Shown here one piece after another: positions 1 through 13,200 of a stretch of DNA of 58,456 nucleotides (positions are counted from its first letter, which is position 1; every line of letters begins with the position of its first letter). A program made the position numbers and the translations under genes. This DNA is from Chrysochromulina tobinii (lineage: Eukaryota > Haptophyta > Prymnesiales > Chrysochromulinaceae), in contig JWZX01003199.1 of the NCBI GenBank assembly GCA_001275005.1, positions 1 through 58,456 on the forward strand. The letters run 5' to 3'. Below the pieces are notes generated by a model. It was not told the DNA's origin and did not search any database. It worked only from the letters and a program-made list of their open reading frames with translations.

Positions 1-159
1 TCTCTCTAAGGGGGGTGTAGTTAGTGTGCACCACAGCAGACAGTTCTGTACCGTAGTACACGTCCATCTCATTGGGGAGGTACGCTGAACCCTAGGGTGC
101 GTGCGTGTATAGGTATGGTCCGGTCACCAAAAGCAAACTTTCCTATTCGCTCACACACA

Positions 160-912
160 TCAGCCAAGACCGGGCCCCTCATGGCGTCCTAGCTCTACTG
201 GCAACAGTTTCCCATCCTCCTCATCCGCCAGGCTCGCAGGCATAGTCGCAGGGAGCGCATCCCGCGCATCCAGCAAGGACCCTTCGAAATCGGATGCCCA
301 TCGCGCCGGAAGGCGCGCGATGAGCTGCTCGGGGCCGAACTCGACCGCGCCGAAGGGCTCGTCTTCGCGGACGTGCAAGGCGCTGCCTTCGATGGAGCTG
401 ATGGCCGTCCCGATGATCCTGCCGTGCTCATGGTCTCCCGCAAAGTTGAGCTGCAGGACGTCCACTCTGGCGAGGAGGAGCCGAGGTGGATTTCCAGAGC
501 CGACCGGAGTGTAGTCGACATGCCAGGTCCCCACCTGGTACACGCACAGGTCTCCTTCTTTGAGGCGTGCAGACAAGTGCGCCAGTCCACGTCCACAGTC
601 CCGTTGCAGCTCCACGCTGCCCGAGGCTCGAACGCAAGAGGCACGCGCACGCACGTGGAAGTTCCGGTGCAGCTGAGCGCCTGGGCCATGCAAGTTCTGG
701 AGGCGGACAGCATCGACGATCAGGCATGGCCACCCTAGCAAGAGCGAGGTAACTATCGGGCGGATGGAGCTCCTCGTCATGTCTGGAGCAGAGAGCTGCT
801 TCTCGAGACGCTCGATCGCCAGCAAGCAGGCCGTACGCAAACGCACGAACCCTCTCGTCCCGTAGGGGAGAATTTCGCCACTCGAGACTGTCGCAAGACG
901 TGTGATCAACAC
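160..912 (-). CDS. Hypothetical protein, 5' end uncertain
   Basis: An open frame of 250 codons runs leftward and stops at 160. The far 5' codon at 912 is GTG, and the first ATG in frame is at 780, giving about 206 residues from there. An upstream exon is therefore possible. The C-terminal two thirds looks like folded protein, with alternating hydrophobic strands around EGDLCVYQVGTWHVDYTPVG and RVDVLQLNFAGDHEHG. I do not recognise the family. It faces the giant RNF213-like gene across roughly 300 bases, so the two may share a divergent promoter. Competing frames on both strands are more arginine- and serine-rich and look like shadows. Confidence is limited by the missing ATG and lack of a family match. 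Confidence 0.45.
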   Translation of the reverse strand: MLITRLATVSSGEILPYGTRGFVRLRTACLLAIERLEKQLSAPDMTRSSIRPIVTSLLLGWPCLIVDAVRLQNLHGPGAQLHRNFHVRARASCVRASGSVELQRDCGRGLAHLSARLKEGDLCVYQVGTWHVDYTPVGSGNPPRLLLARVDVLQLNFAGDHEHGRIIGTAISSIEGSALHVREDEPFGAVEFGPEQLIARLPARWASDFEGSLLDARDALPATMPASLADEEDGKLLPVELGRHEGPGLG

Positions 913-1228
913 CCGTCACGCTCAATGGTAGGCCAACGATGACGGTCGAGTGCACAACGATACACTGCACGACCACGCGACACCGAAAACTAAACCCCTC
1001 TCCGTTCCCACTACACATTCACACATGTGACCAGAATCCCTGAGATCTTGCTGGACCTCTAGCGAGCCCACTGAGTAGGTATCAGCTGATTACCTGACTC
1101 ATCTCGCGACAAAACGAGCTCCAAAAGCGAGTTTGTGTGCGCCGCGAAGCAAAGCGCGCGCTCGCAAGACACTTTGCTCGCGCGCTCGAGCTCTCCCCCG
1201 TTCTCGCGGAGCGGATTCTGCCAGGGAT
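913..1228. other. Divergent intergenic region
   Basis: This gap separates the leftward hypothetical gene from the first ATG of the giant rightward gene. The giant reading frame stays open upstream of that ATG, back to a TTG near 1133, but no in-frame ATG lies there, so I treat it as 5' untranslated. I see no TATA-like box or other motif that I would defend. Confidence 0.4.
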
Positions 1229-4200
1229 ATGGTCCAACACAGTTACGAGTCCTCGCCCGCGACCCCATCGGTAAGCAGGACAGCAGCTTGCGTGATAGCT
1301 CGCGCTGATGATTCTCGAGTGCTTGATTGGTTTTCCATCCTGACCGCCGCTTCGTTGGCTGCGCAGGCTAACCGGCGAGCCGTTCCACTCGACTCATACG
1401 AGGCCTTACGACACGAGTTGTCAGTCCATCTCGAGGAGAACGTGCCGTGGAACGTGCTCATAGCTTGCGTGAAGCTGCTGCCACTGCCACTCGAAGCTCG
1501 CTTCACCGCATCGCAAGCCGAACACCACGCAGCGGATCTCCATGTGCCTTCGGGCGCCAAGGACTGGAGCGATGCCGAGCTGAAAGAGTATTTTGAATCA
1601 GGAGGTATGAAGCTGCCGTCAGATGACCAGTTCTTTAAGATTCTCGGCGGTCATTGGCCAAGCTTGCAGCCTGATGACATCCGGATGTGCGCGCGGACGC
1701 TGTACCGAGCTCGTGCTGAGGGCCGGCTCGAGGAAGCCAAGCCTGCCTCCAGAGACGGCGCCCTTGATGAGCCTGCGGACACACAGGCCCCGCGGCACCC
1801 GGGGAGCGCGGGCGCTGCCTCGAGCTCGACTTCAGTGCCCATGGATCTGGACGAGCTTGACTCGCACGGCACGGCTGTGGACTCGTCCAGGACCCCTGCT
1901 GTGGAGAGCTTCTCAGGTCTGTATGCAACGATGCGTGGCCACGAAGCGTTCCGTCTTGAGGCTTTGGACCACCCCGGCGGCAATGCCGTGGGCCCCCTAT
2001 TCGTAGTCTACGCTGGCGTGCCAACACACGGATTCTTCAAGGGTGAGACTGCGAAAATGCCAACGCTCACTGGAACAGCTACCGGGAAGTGGGAGTATAG
2101 CGATCGCGGTGGACAGTGGAAGGTAAGCTGGCCAGAGAACAAAAATCCCTCCCCAGGCAGTATTGCTGTCGTTCGCGTTGACAAGTTCCGCTCAGCTTCG
2201 GCGAACACCGTCGGCGACGATGTCCGGCTACTATCGAGCGCGGTGAAAGCTCAATTTGGTGCTGTCGCGCTGCTCCTGATCCTCCCCACCGCGCCCACGG
2301 AGGAACAGCGTCTTGATCTCAGCAAGTCTGCTGATAACCTTGCCGTCCCTGTAATGGTCATCCGTGTGGACGACTCAAGAAAGATCACCAACCACGGTGA
2401 CCCGAAGAGCTTAAACGTGTTCCTCGCTGCAGACAAGAGCGCCTTGGCCAACCGGCGCGATACGCGTTGCATCAACGGGCAGCTGCAGTCGCAGCCGCCA
2501 CATCAGCTACTCGAGCAGCAGCAGCAGCAGCAACCGCAGGCCCGAGAAGGATGGAACTTGGTCAGCTTAGGACGCAATATTGTTTCTACCATTGTCAACT
2601 ATGTCTCGAATAAGCCAAAGCTCTCCGATGAGCTCAAAAAGGCGATTAAGGAGGGCGATTTCTCGCGAGTTCAAAATCTCCTCTTGGCATCTGCTGATGA
2701 TTTTCAGATCGACCTGGACACCTCGTGCTCGGTACTGGAGACTACTGCTACGCAGCTCGAAGAGCAGTACCCGTTGCTGCTGGTCTCGGCTCATCTCCTT
2801 CAGTCACGTGCGAAGAACGATAGCGCTAGCGGAGCAGAACGGCGCGCCATCGAGGTCGCATGCACAATTGCAACTAGGTACATCACCAACGGCACCTGGG
2901 TGACTCTTGGCGATCCGCCACTCTCACAAGTGGCATCGGCATCTGACCCCACCTATTGGAGAACCTTTCAAGATGTTGTTCTCTCGATCATCGAGGATGC
3001 GCCTTATTGCCACGACGTCGATGGTCTGGTAAGTTCGGCGCGAGTGCTGAAGCGGTGCTACGAGCTCAAGGCCTGCGACTCTGCGGACGCTCGAGCATTG
3101 TGGTCCAAGGTCCTGCAGAGGGTGATACGCATGCCCAATGGCAAGAGCATCCGCCTCGCGAAGGAGCTTGGAAGCGCGCTCAGCGAGTCCCACGTCGACG
3201 GACATACTGTCCATGCCTTTGATAAATCAGACCATCTCGGTCTCGTGCGAGCCTGGCGTGATGACATTCAGTCCATCGACGACTGCTGGGCGCTGCTCAC
3301 TTGTATTGGGCATCTCACTCAACCATCTCCTCAGGCTGTGCGCGAGTTCGAGGACATCTACGAGTGGGTTGCGCAACAAACGTGTGCGCAGCATGATCCA
3401 GATGTGGGTCCACTGCAACTGATTGACTTTGTTGAACGGCTCAGCCGCGTGCTCCAGCTCGGTTCTAGCCAAGTGGACTTCGCCTTGCAGAAGCTGCTCC
3501 AGGGCATGCTGTCGGCACGCAACGAGCCACGCGTCCATTATCAACGTGCAAACGTTGTCCTCCTCGGGCTTCACAAGCGCTTTCATACTTTTTGCCCGTC
3601 ACTATGGAAGGTTGCAGTCGATACGGTCACGGCTCACGTGCGGAAAACGTTCAAGTCACTTCGCCCCGATCACTTGGGTGAGTGGCTAGTGTCGGACGCC
3701 TATAAGCACGTGCGCGTTCCTCAACTTGACGGTGCCCTGGAAAGGCTTCGAGCATCCAATGACTCGACCGACTTTGATCCGTACCTCAAGCTTAAAGAGT
3801 GCATACGCCAGGCCATGCCGACCACGACTCGTGAGCATGATCTTTCGTCGGGGCTAATTTCCAGCCTGCACACGTGGCTGCGAGCCAAACCGACGAGGCT
3901 TACGTCGGGGTTTGGTGCACTTTTGAACAGTGCACCAGATCCAAATGTGGATGCGAGCTATGTTTTGCAGATAACGGATATCCTCAAGGAGACCAAAGCC
4001 AGCATTCGCGATCGCGATCCGCAGTTTCCACTTCAGCTCGCTCTCGTTCTGAGAGGCGTCACTCGGCTACCAAACCTGCGAAACCTGCTGACGCAAGGGT
4101 TGCTTCATCTCGCGGCTGAGTTCATGTGCCCTTCCACCCTCAACGTGCACGCACCAGGCTATGAGTTCCGTGATGTGATCGAATCCTTGACTCGATTACG

Positions 4201-7200
4201 CACGCCAGAGAGTCTGGCGTGCCGTGGCGTCGCAGCAAATATCCTCATCATATGTATGCAGTCCTTCGTCACCCAGACCGTGACCACCGACAATTGGGTC
4301 ACAGTCATAGCAAATGCCAATCACCGCACGGGCCAGGACTACACTTTCCTCTTTGTTGTCGTAAAGGCTGTCACTAGTGCTCTCGGCCCAGATGGAAATA
4401 TCATGGCGGACCTGGATGAGGAGCGGGCTCTTCTACACGAATTGCATGCATCCTTTGGAAGGCAGTTTGCGAGCGTTTGGGATCAAGTGCGGACTGAGTC
4501 CATCTCTCTTTGTCAACTGAAACAGATCCACCCCAATCTGCAACGAAAGGAGTACGACTTTTCCCAGAAATTGACAGCGCTCTTGCGATTGGAGTCTCCC
4601 CCCGTGGCGCAGCTTGAGCAGCAGATCAGAGATGGTGAGAGCATCCTCGTGTGGATTCTTCAGCAAAAGCAGACGGTGCGATCGATCGAGAAATGGGGCA
4701 TCGATAGGTCGCAGATTAGCGGGATCTTCGACCTCTTTGAGCGTGCTGATTCCAAAGACCACACTCTCACCGACCTTCGGCGCGCAGAAGCCTCGTTAAA
4801 GGCGTGGCTACACCCTCTTGGAGCCCCCGAACGTCAGTTCTTCGAGTACTTCAGTGGATTCGATCAACACGACGACATGGCATCACACCAACGACAGTCG
4901 GTGTTGTTCAGCCATTTCCTGGAGCAGCAGCTTCCGCCTGCCACCGACGGTGCGATTCGCACGACGCAAGCGTTAGCTGATGCGCTACGATCCGTCATCG
5001 AGCTGTTCGAGGCCCTGGTGCAAGGTCGCGGGGAAGTTCGCTTTAGCCAGCTCAGAGCTGCAGGCGAAAGGCTTCGAGAGGCAGGACGTACTCCAGACGC
5101 CGAGCTGCGTGTGATCGCTGGCTTCTTTGGAGAGCAGGCTCTGGTCGCCGATCGCGTTGAAAGCCTTCGATCAGTGCTTCAGCTCGGCCAGATAGTGGGG
5201 CCTCTGCGAAAGCTTGTCGATACGCTTGAGCAGTACACGTTCAGATGCAGTCGTGATGACGTCGCCGATGACACATACCACGTGCTGTGCGGCTACGCTG
5301 ACGGCTTGAGCGATGATCGAGACGAAGGTCTGATGCGCGGGCACTCGATGACGGACTATAATGACTTGCGTGCGAACATCCATCGATCGTTGCGTCCCTC
5401 GGGCGATCGCCGCGGTGCCGAGCAGCAGCGTGTGTCAGACCAAGAGCACGGCGAGGAGCTCGCGCTGCTCACACTGTTTGCGCAGCTCTCTGATCACGAT
5501 CGAGTGTGGCGCTTTGTTCTCGAACGCAAGTTCTTTGGCGGTGGCATGGCGCAATTCAAGGAGAAGCTCGAGCTGTTACAGAACCAAGTGACTGGCGTAG
5601 ATGCCGAACGGCTTCTCAACCAGCTGGAGGGTGCAGTGGCTTACCTCTCAGTCGTTGCAAGCCTACGTGAGCACAGCCTTTCGGAAATCCTTGCCGCGCT
5701 CTGGAGCAGCGAGCAAGTGATGCGCGAGGCCCGCCAGGCTGGGAGCGCTCGCTTTCAACAGCTTCGCGGGCTGCAGGAGCACATGGGCCGCCTTGAGGAG
5801 TGGTTCGATAAGGGTCTCGGCGGGCTCGATGCAGTCTTTGCGCAGTTCTTTTGCGTGCTCGCTACAGGATGCTTCGAATTCCACCTTGCGGACCCTCCCG
5901 GGCTCTGGCTGACTTACACGGATCATGATGTCGAACGCACGCTCAAGTCAGACGAGCTGGTTGACTTTGAACACCGTTTGGGCTTCGTGCAGAACGACGA
6001 CAAAATCACCAACCCCGTGAGTCAAGGCACCGACTACAAGTCCAACAGGTGTGCTCGATTCCTCGAGCGAGTTCAAGAGTATCGCAAGGCGTTCGCACTC
6101 ATGTGCGAGTTGTGCGCACTCGGCCATCCGGAGTACCAGTCCATTCCACGTGCGCCCGTTAATCCGGACGAGGTCTCGCAGCTCTCTGTGCAGCGCTTGA
6201 GCCGGGCTCTGAGCGCATGGAAGCGGAGGTTGGAAGAGGTATCAGCGGTGCACCCGTACTTGCGCTTCTATTCGACACGCGAGGCGCAACGTCTTCATCG
6301 GTTGCTGCTTGAAGGATGGCCATGGATTGCGGCGGATGGTTCAGCACAGGAGCTGACCTTGGCGTTGATTCCACTCTTCCAGCGGTCATCGGGTGTGTTC
6401 TCGCGTCTGCTCGATGTCGTCGAGAAAGCTCGCATCAAGCCTGCTGTCCAAGCTCTTGCAGTTGCTGATGATGATTCTGCTGTCGATGGCCCTGCACAGT
6501 GGCCTGCGATAGTAGGTGCTTTTCTTCAAACCGTTCAGCATGGCATGGGCAGCCCGCCGCTCCCCGTTCGTCCGGCCGGAAGCCCGCTTGTCCACTGGCC
6601 CGGGTTGCACGTGCACACGATCGAGCCGTCCTCTGATGCCATGCTTGCGCTCATCTATCGCATCTATCAGCGCTTACCGGAGCCTTTTGAGGTTCTCTGG
6701 TGCTCTGCGACGACCCATCTGCGAACTTTGGAGACCTTTCTTGACCGCGTTCGGCACCATGCTGCAACGGACACCAGCGCTGGGCGCTGCTTCGTGCTGG
6801 TACAGGTCGAGGCATTGGCACCGACTGCTCAGCAGGCTCTGCTGCGTCACTTGCTTGCCTCACGAGACACGGGTGTGCGCCACAATATGCACTGCTTACA
6901 GAGTGCCAGCACCTCGCTGCAGGCAGCACCATGGATTCGCCATCACAAGGGGACAGCTTCGACTGCGGCTTCCGAGAAAGATCAACTTTCCGGGTCGAGC
7001 TTACGCAAATGGGTCGTGGACGGCATGGACTTTAGAGCGGTCACATGCGTCATGGGCCCTTCAGGGAGCGGCAAGACCCATTGGATCAGGAAACGTATCC
7101 TGCAATGGATGCAAGAAGACGAGGCCCGCGCCGTATGCGTGTTCAGCATCACGGAGGCTTTCTCGCTTGAAGCCGTCTCGCAGAAGCTGCAGAGGACCAT

Positions 7201-10200
7201 CTTGAAGGAAGGCAGCTCGACTCAGCTTGCACTGTGCTTCCATCTCAACATGGGCAAATTCCGGACGTACGAGATGCATGAGTGGAAGGCACTCATGGAA
7301 AAGATCAATCGCTTCTTCTTCAGTCTGCTCGTTCTTCGCAGCGTCGAGGATTCCACTGGATTCGTCTTCAACGTACCGCCGGGCAGCCGCTGGGAAGTAA
7401 TCGTAGAGATTCCCGATCGGATCGGCCATCTTGATGAGGCTCCGGCAGACACACTGAGCCAGGATGATGGTTTATGGAAGGAGCTACCTGTGCTTGCTTC
7501 GATTGGCACGTTGCAAAGACCTGCCGATGCATTCGATCTCGATGGAGAAAATACTCGCCTCGTGTGCAAGTACCTCAAGGCATATCAAGACGGAACGATC
7601 GATGAGTTGTACACCTCAAATGGAGGCGGCTATGGCGGGCCCAAGGACGTGATCTTCGTCCTCGACGCGTCAGGCAGCATGGCGGGCGCCCCTTTTGAAA
7701 CCTGCCGTCGATGCCTTCTTGAACTCTGCAGAGGAAAGCTTCAACCTGTGGATCGTGTTGGCGTTGTCGTGTTCAACGGCAGGATCCTCTTAAACGTTCA
7801 GCCAGCGCCGTTGAGTGCCCGGCACCTGGCAAACATCGAGACCCAGTTGGTATTCGTCCAGCCGAGTGGTGGCACAGATTTGTGGGGCGCCATGTTCGAT
7901 GCTGCTGACCTTCTATGCTCGCTTCCTGATCGAAATCCGAGTTGGATGGTCAGCCTGACGGACGGCCATTCCGAAGGTGAAAACATGCAAGCGTGTACAG
8001 AACGCCTTCGCAAGCTCGATGCCTCCAACATCAACGTGCTCTCAATTACGATCAACCTTCAAGACTCTAGTCGTGATCTCATCCGACGCGTATGCGTCGA
8101 CGGTCGCATCGGTACGAATGAGATTGTTCCTGCAGATGGTGGCCTGGAGGCGATCGAGGAAGCGTGGGCTGTCGTCGGCGAGGCCATGACCGTGAGTGAG
8201 AGGGTTGAGCTAGCAGAGGTGACGGATGCTGAATGCCACGCTCTTCTTTCACACTACATGCTGCTACCTCAGAAAAGATGGTCCATGCTCAAGCAGTCTT
8301 ACTGGGTGCGTTACCTCGCGCGCCGATGCCACATCCTTCGCACGTCTGAGAAGTTCAACATGAACGATGGCTTCGAGCGATTCGGCAGCTCAACTTTGAA
8401 GATAATGATGGAAGAGGCGCATCATGCCCTGAGTGATGACTATCGCCACGACTGGGATGCAATCAATCACGAGCAATTCGTGTATTGGGAGGAAAATGGT
8501 GACTCGAAGTGGAGCCTGATCGCAACGAAGCCAAGCGAGATGAGTGTGGAGCGTAGGCAACTTCTCGACGAGCTCGAGCTTCACGTGCCATCTGCTGACG
8601 ATCTTCGCAAGCGCCGCGTGCTCGACAGTCTCCTTGCACGGGGCCTCGGCATCGATGCCGTGCTTCAAGATCGCGCCTTAGAGAGGCGACAGCGCCCGAT
8701 CGTGCGTGATGGCCAGCAATCGACGATAGACGTTGAGATCAATCTTGGGACTATCGCCGCTGTTGATGAGCACCGCTTTGTCCTGACTCTCGACTTTACG
8801 ATGAAGATGCTTTGTATGCACGAACGCATAGAATGCCGTGTGCCTTGCATTATGGAGGGCGAGACGGGTGTGAGCAAGACAGCGCTTACGCGAATGTACT
8901 TCATCCTCAAGAATCTGTCGAGCATGAGCGCGCAGATGCAAGATGTTGATAACCCGCGACTGCGAGTCACTGTGGACCAATTGCGCAATCTGGCAGCCGC
9001 TCAGCAGCCTCAGGATGCCGCCGTCGCCTTCGGGGAGATCCAGGTGGACCCGGTTGTCCGCACTCTGCAGAGTATGGCCCTGAGCCTCTTTTCCTTCTTC
9101 CTCCCTGACGCCGGCTTCCGGTCTGTGCCGCAAGAGGTCTGGAATGACGCTAAACGTCTCGCGACCTATCTTTGTGATAGTGCAGTGGACGGGTCTGCTG
9201 CGGTCAACATTCCGCCGTTTCGTGCCGCGCTCTTGATAGAGCTCAAGCAGGATCCGGGGCTCCTAGTCGACAACGGCTTGTGGCAGGCGGTGCAGACGGC
9301 GTGGAGCCCTGCCTGGCAAGATCCGATCAATGAGCGCTCAGCCGGTGACATTAGCGCCGAAGTGCTTGCTGATCTGCTGCTGTGCTACATCCGCGCAAAG
9401 ACTTCGCTGATGAGCAGCCCTGTTGGCTGGACTTTCCATCAGCTCAATGTGCACGCTGCACTCACACCTGCCGCCATTGAGACGGACCTCGCACCAATCA
9501 TCGAGCTTGGCTTCCGGCTGCAGACGGCTGCTGAGTTGCTTAACTCGCCCCGCCATCGCAACGTCAAACTTTGCATCTTCCTCGACGAAGTGAATACGAG
9601 TAGCACTATGGGCGTGTTCAAAGAGCTCATCGTCGACCGTAGGCTTGACGGTGTCGATTTGCCTGAAAACATCGTTGTCATCGCTGCGTGCAATCCAGCG
9701 CGTGAGAAGCTTGTGCATTTTTCCGCAGCGAACGCACGTCGCGAGGAGCTTGGTAAGGAATGGGCAATGGGCCACTACCAGGTTCACCCACTGCCGCTCT
9801 CGATCGAGCAGGTGACCTGGGACTACGGATCACTTAAGGCAGAGCAGGAAGCGGAGTTCATTGAGAAGCGGATGAGTGCGCTATATCGAGGCGAAGACGT
9901 GCGCTTCCCTTATCCCGAGCAACGTCAGCTTGCTGCACTAATGTGTCGCTCGCAAGATCTGACACGCGCCTTTGCACAGCAGCAGTTTGCTGGCCTGAAG
10001 GAGCGCATAATTGCCGCCTCGCCGCGACCACTCTCGACTGCTGAGCTCCAGCGCATGGATGCCGACCTCAACGCGCGCGCGAGCTCAGTCGTCTCTCTGC
10101 GAGACATCCAACGCGTGTTCGCGCTGTTCCGATTCTTCGACAATTTGCTGCAGACGCACAATGGCGAAGCTCATTTCTTCATGGAGGGCGGTGACGATCC

Positions 10201-13200
10201 TGCAAGTGCCCCCGAGCGTCGTCGCCGGTCCATGCTTCTCACAATCGGTGTGGTGTATTACCTGCGCCTCTCAACGGAGCAACGCGTTAGCTTCGAGTGC
10301 GACTTGCATCAGATGCTCCGAGATGAGCACAACTTACGGCTAGATAAAGTACTGACCGAGGCCATGGATGCGCTTATTCAGACAACCGAGCTTGAGCAGG
10401 GTATCGCACGTACCACAGGTCTCAAGGAAAACGTATTCATGGTCGTCGTGTGCACCTTGGCACGCATTCCTCTCATGATTGTACGTGCAGGCCACTTCCC
10501 TCTCCCACCGCCCCACGCCATGTGGATGGTTGCCGACTCACAGCTCTCCGCCTTCCGCAGATTGGTCCACCGGGATCCTCTAAGACACTGGCCGTCACCG
10601 TCGTGACTCAGAATGCGAAGGGCGACCAATCCAAGGCCCGGTCATTCTACCGGACGCAAAAGCGGCTTCTCAGCTTCCATTATCAGTGTAGCCGTCGCAG
10701 CACGAGCACGGAGATCGAAGCCGTGTTCAAACGAGCCGAGGACAAGCAGCAAATGACACACGGTGATACCTCGTGCTTTGTCTTCATGGACGAGGCCGGT
10801 TTACCCGAGGAGCAGCGCGAAAGCCTCAAGGTTCTTCACTACTACCTCGAAGATCACATGTCTAGGCCAGCCAAAGTCGGCTTTGTTGCCATCACCAACC
10901 ACGCACTCGACGCGGCCAAATCGAATCGCTGCGCAATTCTTCTGCGCGCGGAGCCTGACCATCGCGAGCTCATGCAGATCTGCATTGGCGGCCTCGGCTC
11001 CGAGGCAGAACAGCGGCGCCTACTCGCACAGACTGTAGTTGGCCTCGACGAGCGCCTCCCCGATGTGCTCGACAGACTCTGTTTAGCGTACCAGGATCTA
11101 ATGCGCGAGGAGCGGGAGCTCGCGTGGTTCAACACGTTCTTTGGCCTGCGTGACTTCATGCACGTCATCAGGCTGCTCGCGCGCCTGTCCAGTGGCTCTA
11201 CGATCAGCCTCGGAACCATTGTCCACGCGCTAGAGCGCAACATGAGTGGCGTAGAGGAGGCCGATCAGCTTCAGCTCATCAATTTCTGGCGTCGCCGTCT
11301 TGGTGCCGGTGACAAGCTTCGCATGGCCGAGCTCCGTAATCCATACACGCTGCTCCGCGAGAGCCTATCCGAGCAGGCACAAGCTGAGCGGCCGATAAGC
11401 CGCTACAAGCTCCTGATCGACACAACGGCCGATGATTCCATCCTTCGACTTCTGCATGCGCGGCGTGACCTCGACGTGAGTACGGACGAACACCGTGGTT
11501 CGATCATCCTCAAACTCAGTGACTTCCGTGAGGACACTAGCCTGCAGCAGGTGACGCTCGTGAGCAGCGTCAAAACAGCAGCTGAGAAGGGAGAGGTTGT
11601 TGTGCTCTCGCACACTGAACCCGTCAACGAGAGCTTTTACGATCTATTCAACCAGCATTTTCAACGGCAAGAAGACAGGCACGCGCGAGCACTCGTGAGT
11701 TTGACCGTCTCGCCAGGGGGTATTAGGATGGACATCACCGTCGGTCATGTTGCTGTCAACTCTTATCACGCCAACATAGCCGTGGGCTCGCATTCCAAAC
11801 TGTGCCGCGTCCATCAGTCGTTCCAGAGTGTGGTTCATATGCGCCTCTCCGAGCTTCGCTATGCGCCCGCCCCTTTCCTCCATCGCTTCGAGAAGTACCG
11901 ACTCTCGCATCGCAATCTGCTCGATGCGCACGTTGCGGAATATCCGAGTCGGTTCCGCAGTTTTGTCTCCAAGGTGCTCGCCAAGCTACACAGCCTTGTG
12001 GAGTGCATTGAATCGCTCAGTCTCTACGGGTACAAGGCGCAGCAAACGCTCGAGTCAATCCTCCTATATTCGGTGTCCACCCTGGGGAGCAACTTCTGCA
12101 ACGTCTTGACGCCCGCGTTTGCGACCTCGATCGCATCTGCAGCTGCAGCTGAGCTCCAGGCTGATCCAGAGGCGCTCGCGCTCCTGCAAGATGGTGTGCA
12201 GGAAATCGGCGAATCTGTTCGAGAGGCGATGCACTTCCTCCTGTCGTCCAATGAGTCAGGATCTGCAACGTCGCGGTTGGCTGTTGCGATCACTGGCCAG
12301 TGGCTGCTGCAGACTTCAGTGTCACGGCTGATCCAAGTGTGCACACCTGAAAGGCTCTACAAGCACCGCGCCGTTGTCCCCTTTGAGATGCTCGACACGT
12401 ACTTCAGGTGCCAGGAGCACTTTTCGCTGAAGCGGCTGCTGCAAGGCATGGTGAGCACACGTACTGCACAGAGGATGGTTGTCTACACGCGCACAACTGC
12501 GTCGCTATTATCCCTGCCGGCCCATGGCCTCGAGAGCTCAGAGGACGAGAGCTCAGCTTCGGAAATGCATCTGCTTGAGGCCCTCATTTGTGAGCCGTTC
12601 AGCCTTGAACTTCCTGATGGCGAAAACGAGATCATTACCCTGGCTGATTTTTCCCTCTGCCCACTGTCGCTGCTTACCACGCAAGAGGCTCTCCTGGCAT
12701 GCCTTCGCTCCTTCCGAAGCGCTGCAAGCTCAAAACGAGTACTCTTATTCTTCATCGATATGGCGGAGACGCCCACGAGCCGCGTAAATTTTGTTCGAAG
12801 TAAGGTGGACGAGCTCTGTAGCGATATGGCTTCCAACAAGTCCATCGTGGTTATCATGCATTTCCCTGCATCGAATGTCTATGTGCTGCCATGCTACGAC
12901 ACAACATTCTGTGATCAGTGGCAACCTGTGTTCCTGGACTCCATCAGCGAAGAGGCCAGTGCACTCGGTGCCCTCGACGTGAGAGAGTGGCTTAAGCTCG
13001 GCGCGTCCAATGACTACCAATCGCTCGTTGATGTAAAAGCGTGGGACCTCATGCCCGCTCTCCAGGGCTGGCTGAATACTGCGCTGACGACTGCTGCGAG
13101 CCGCATTGAGTATGCACGGGGGTGGAATGGGCAAAGTCCTGGAGACTTCAATCCAATGCAGCCAGTGCCCGTCCAAGCCCGCGTGAAGCTTCTGGAGGCT

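Noticed and set aside
2123-2156. Possible 34-base intron with gtaag ... ccccag in the RNF213-like gene
   Set aside because: Too short for normal splicing, and the frame is open and protein-like through it.
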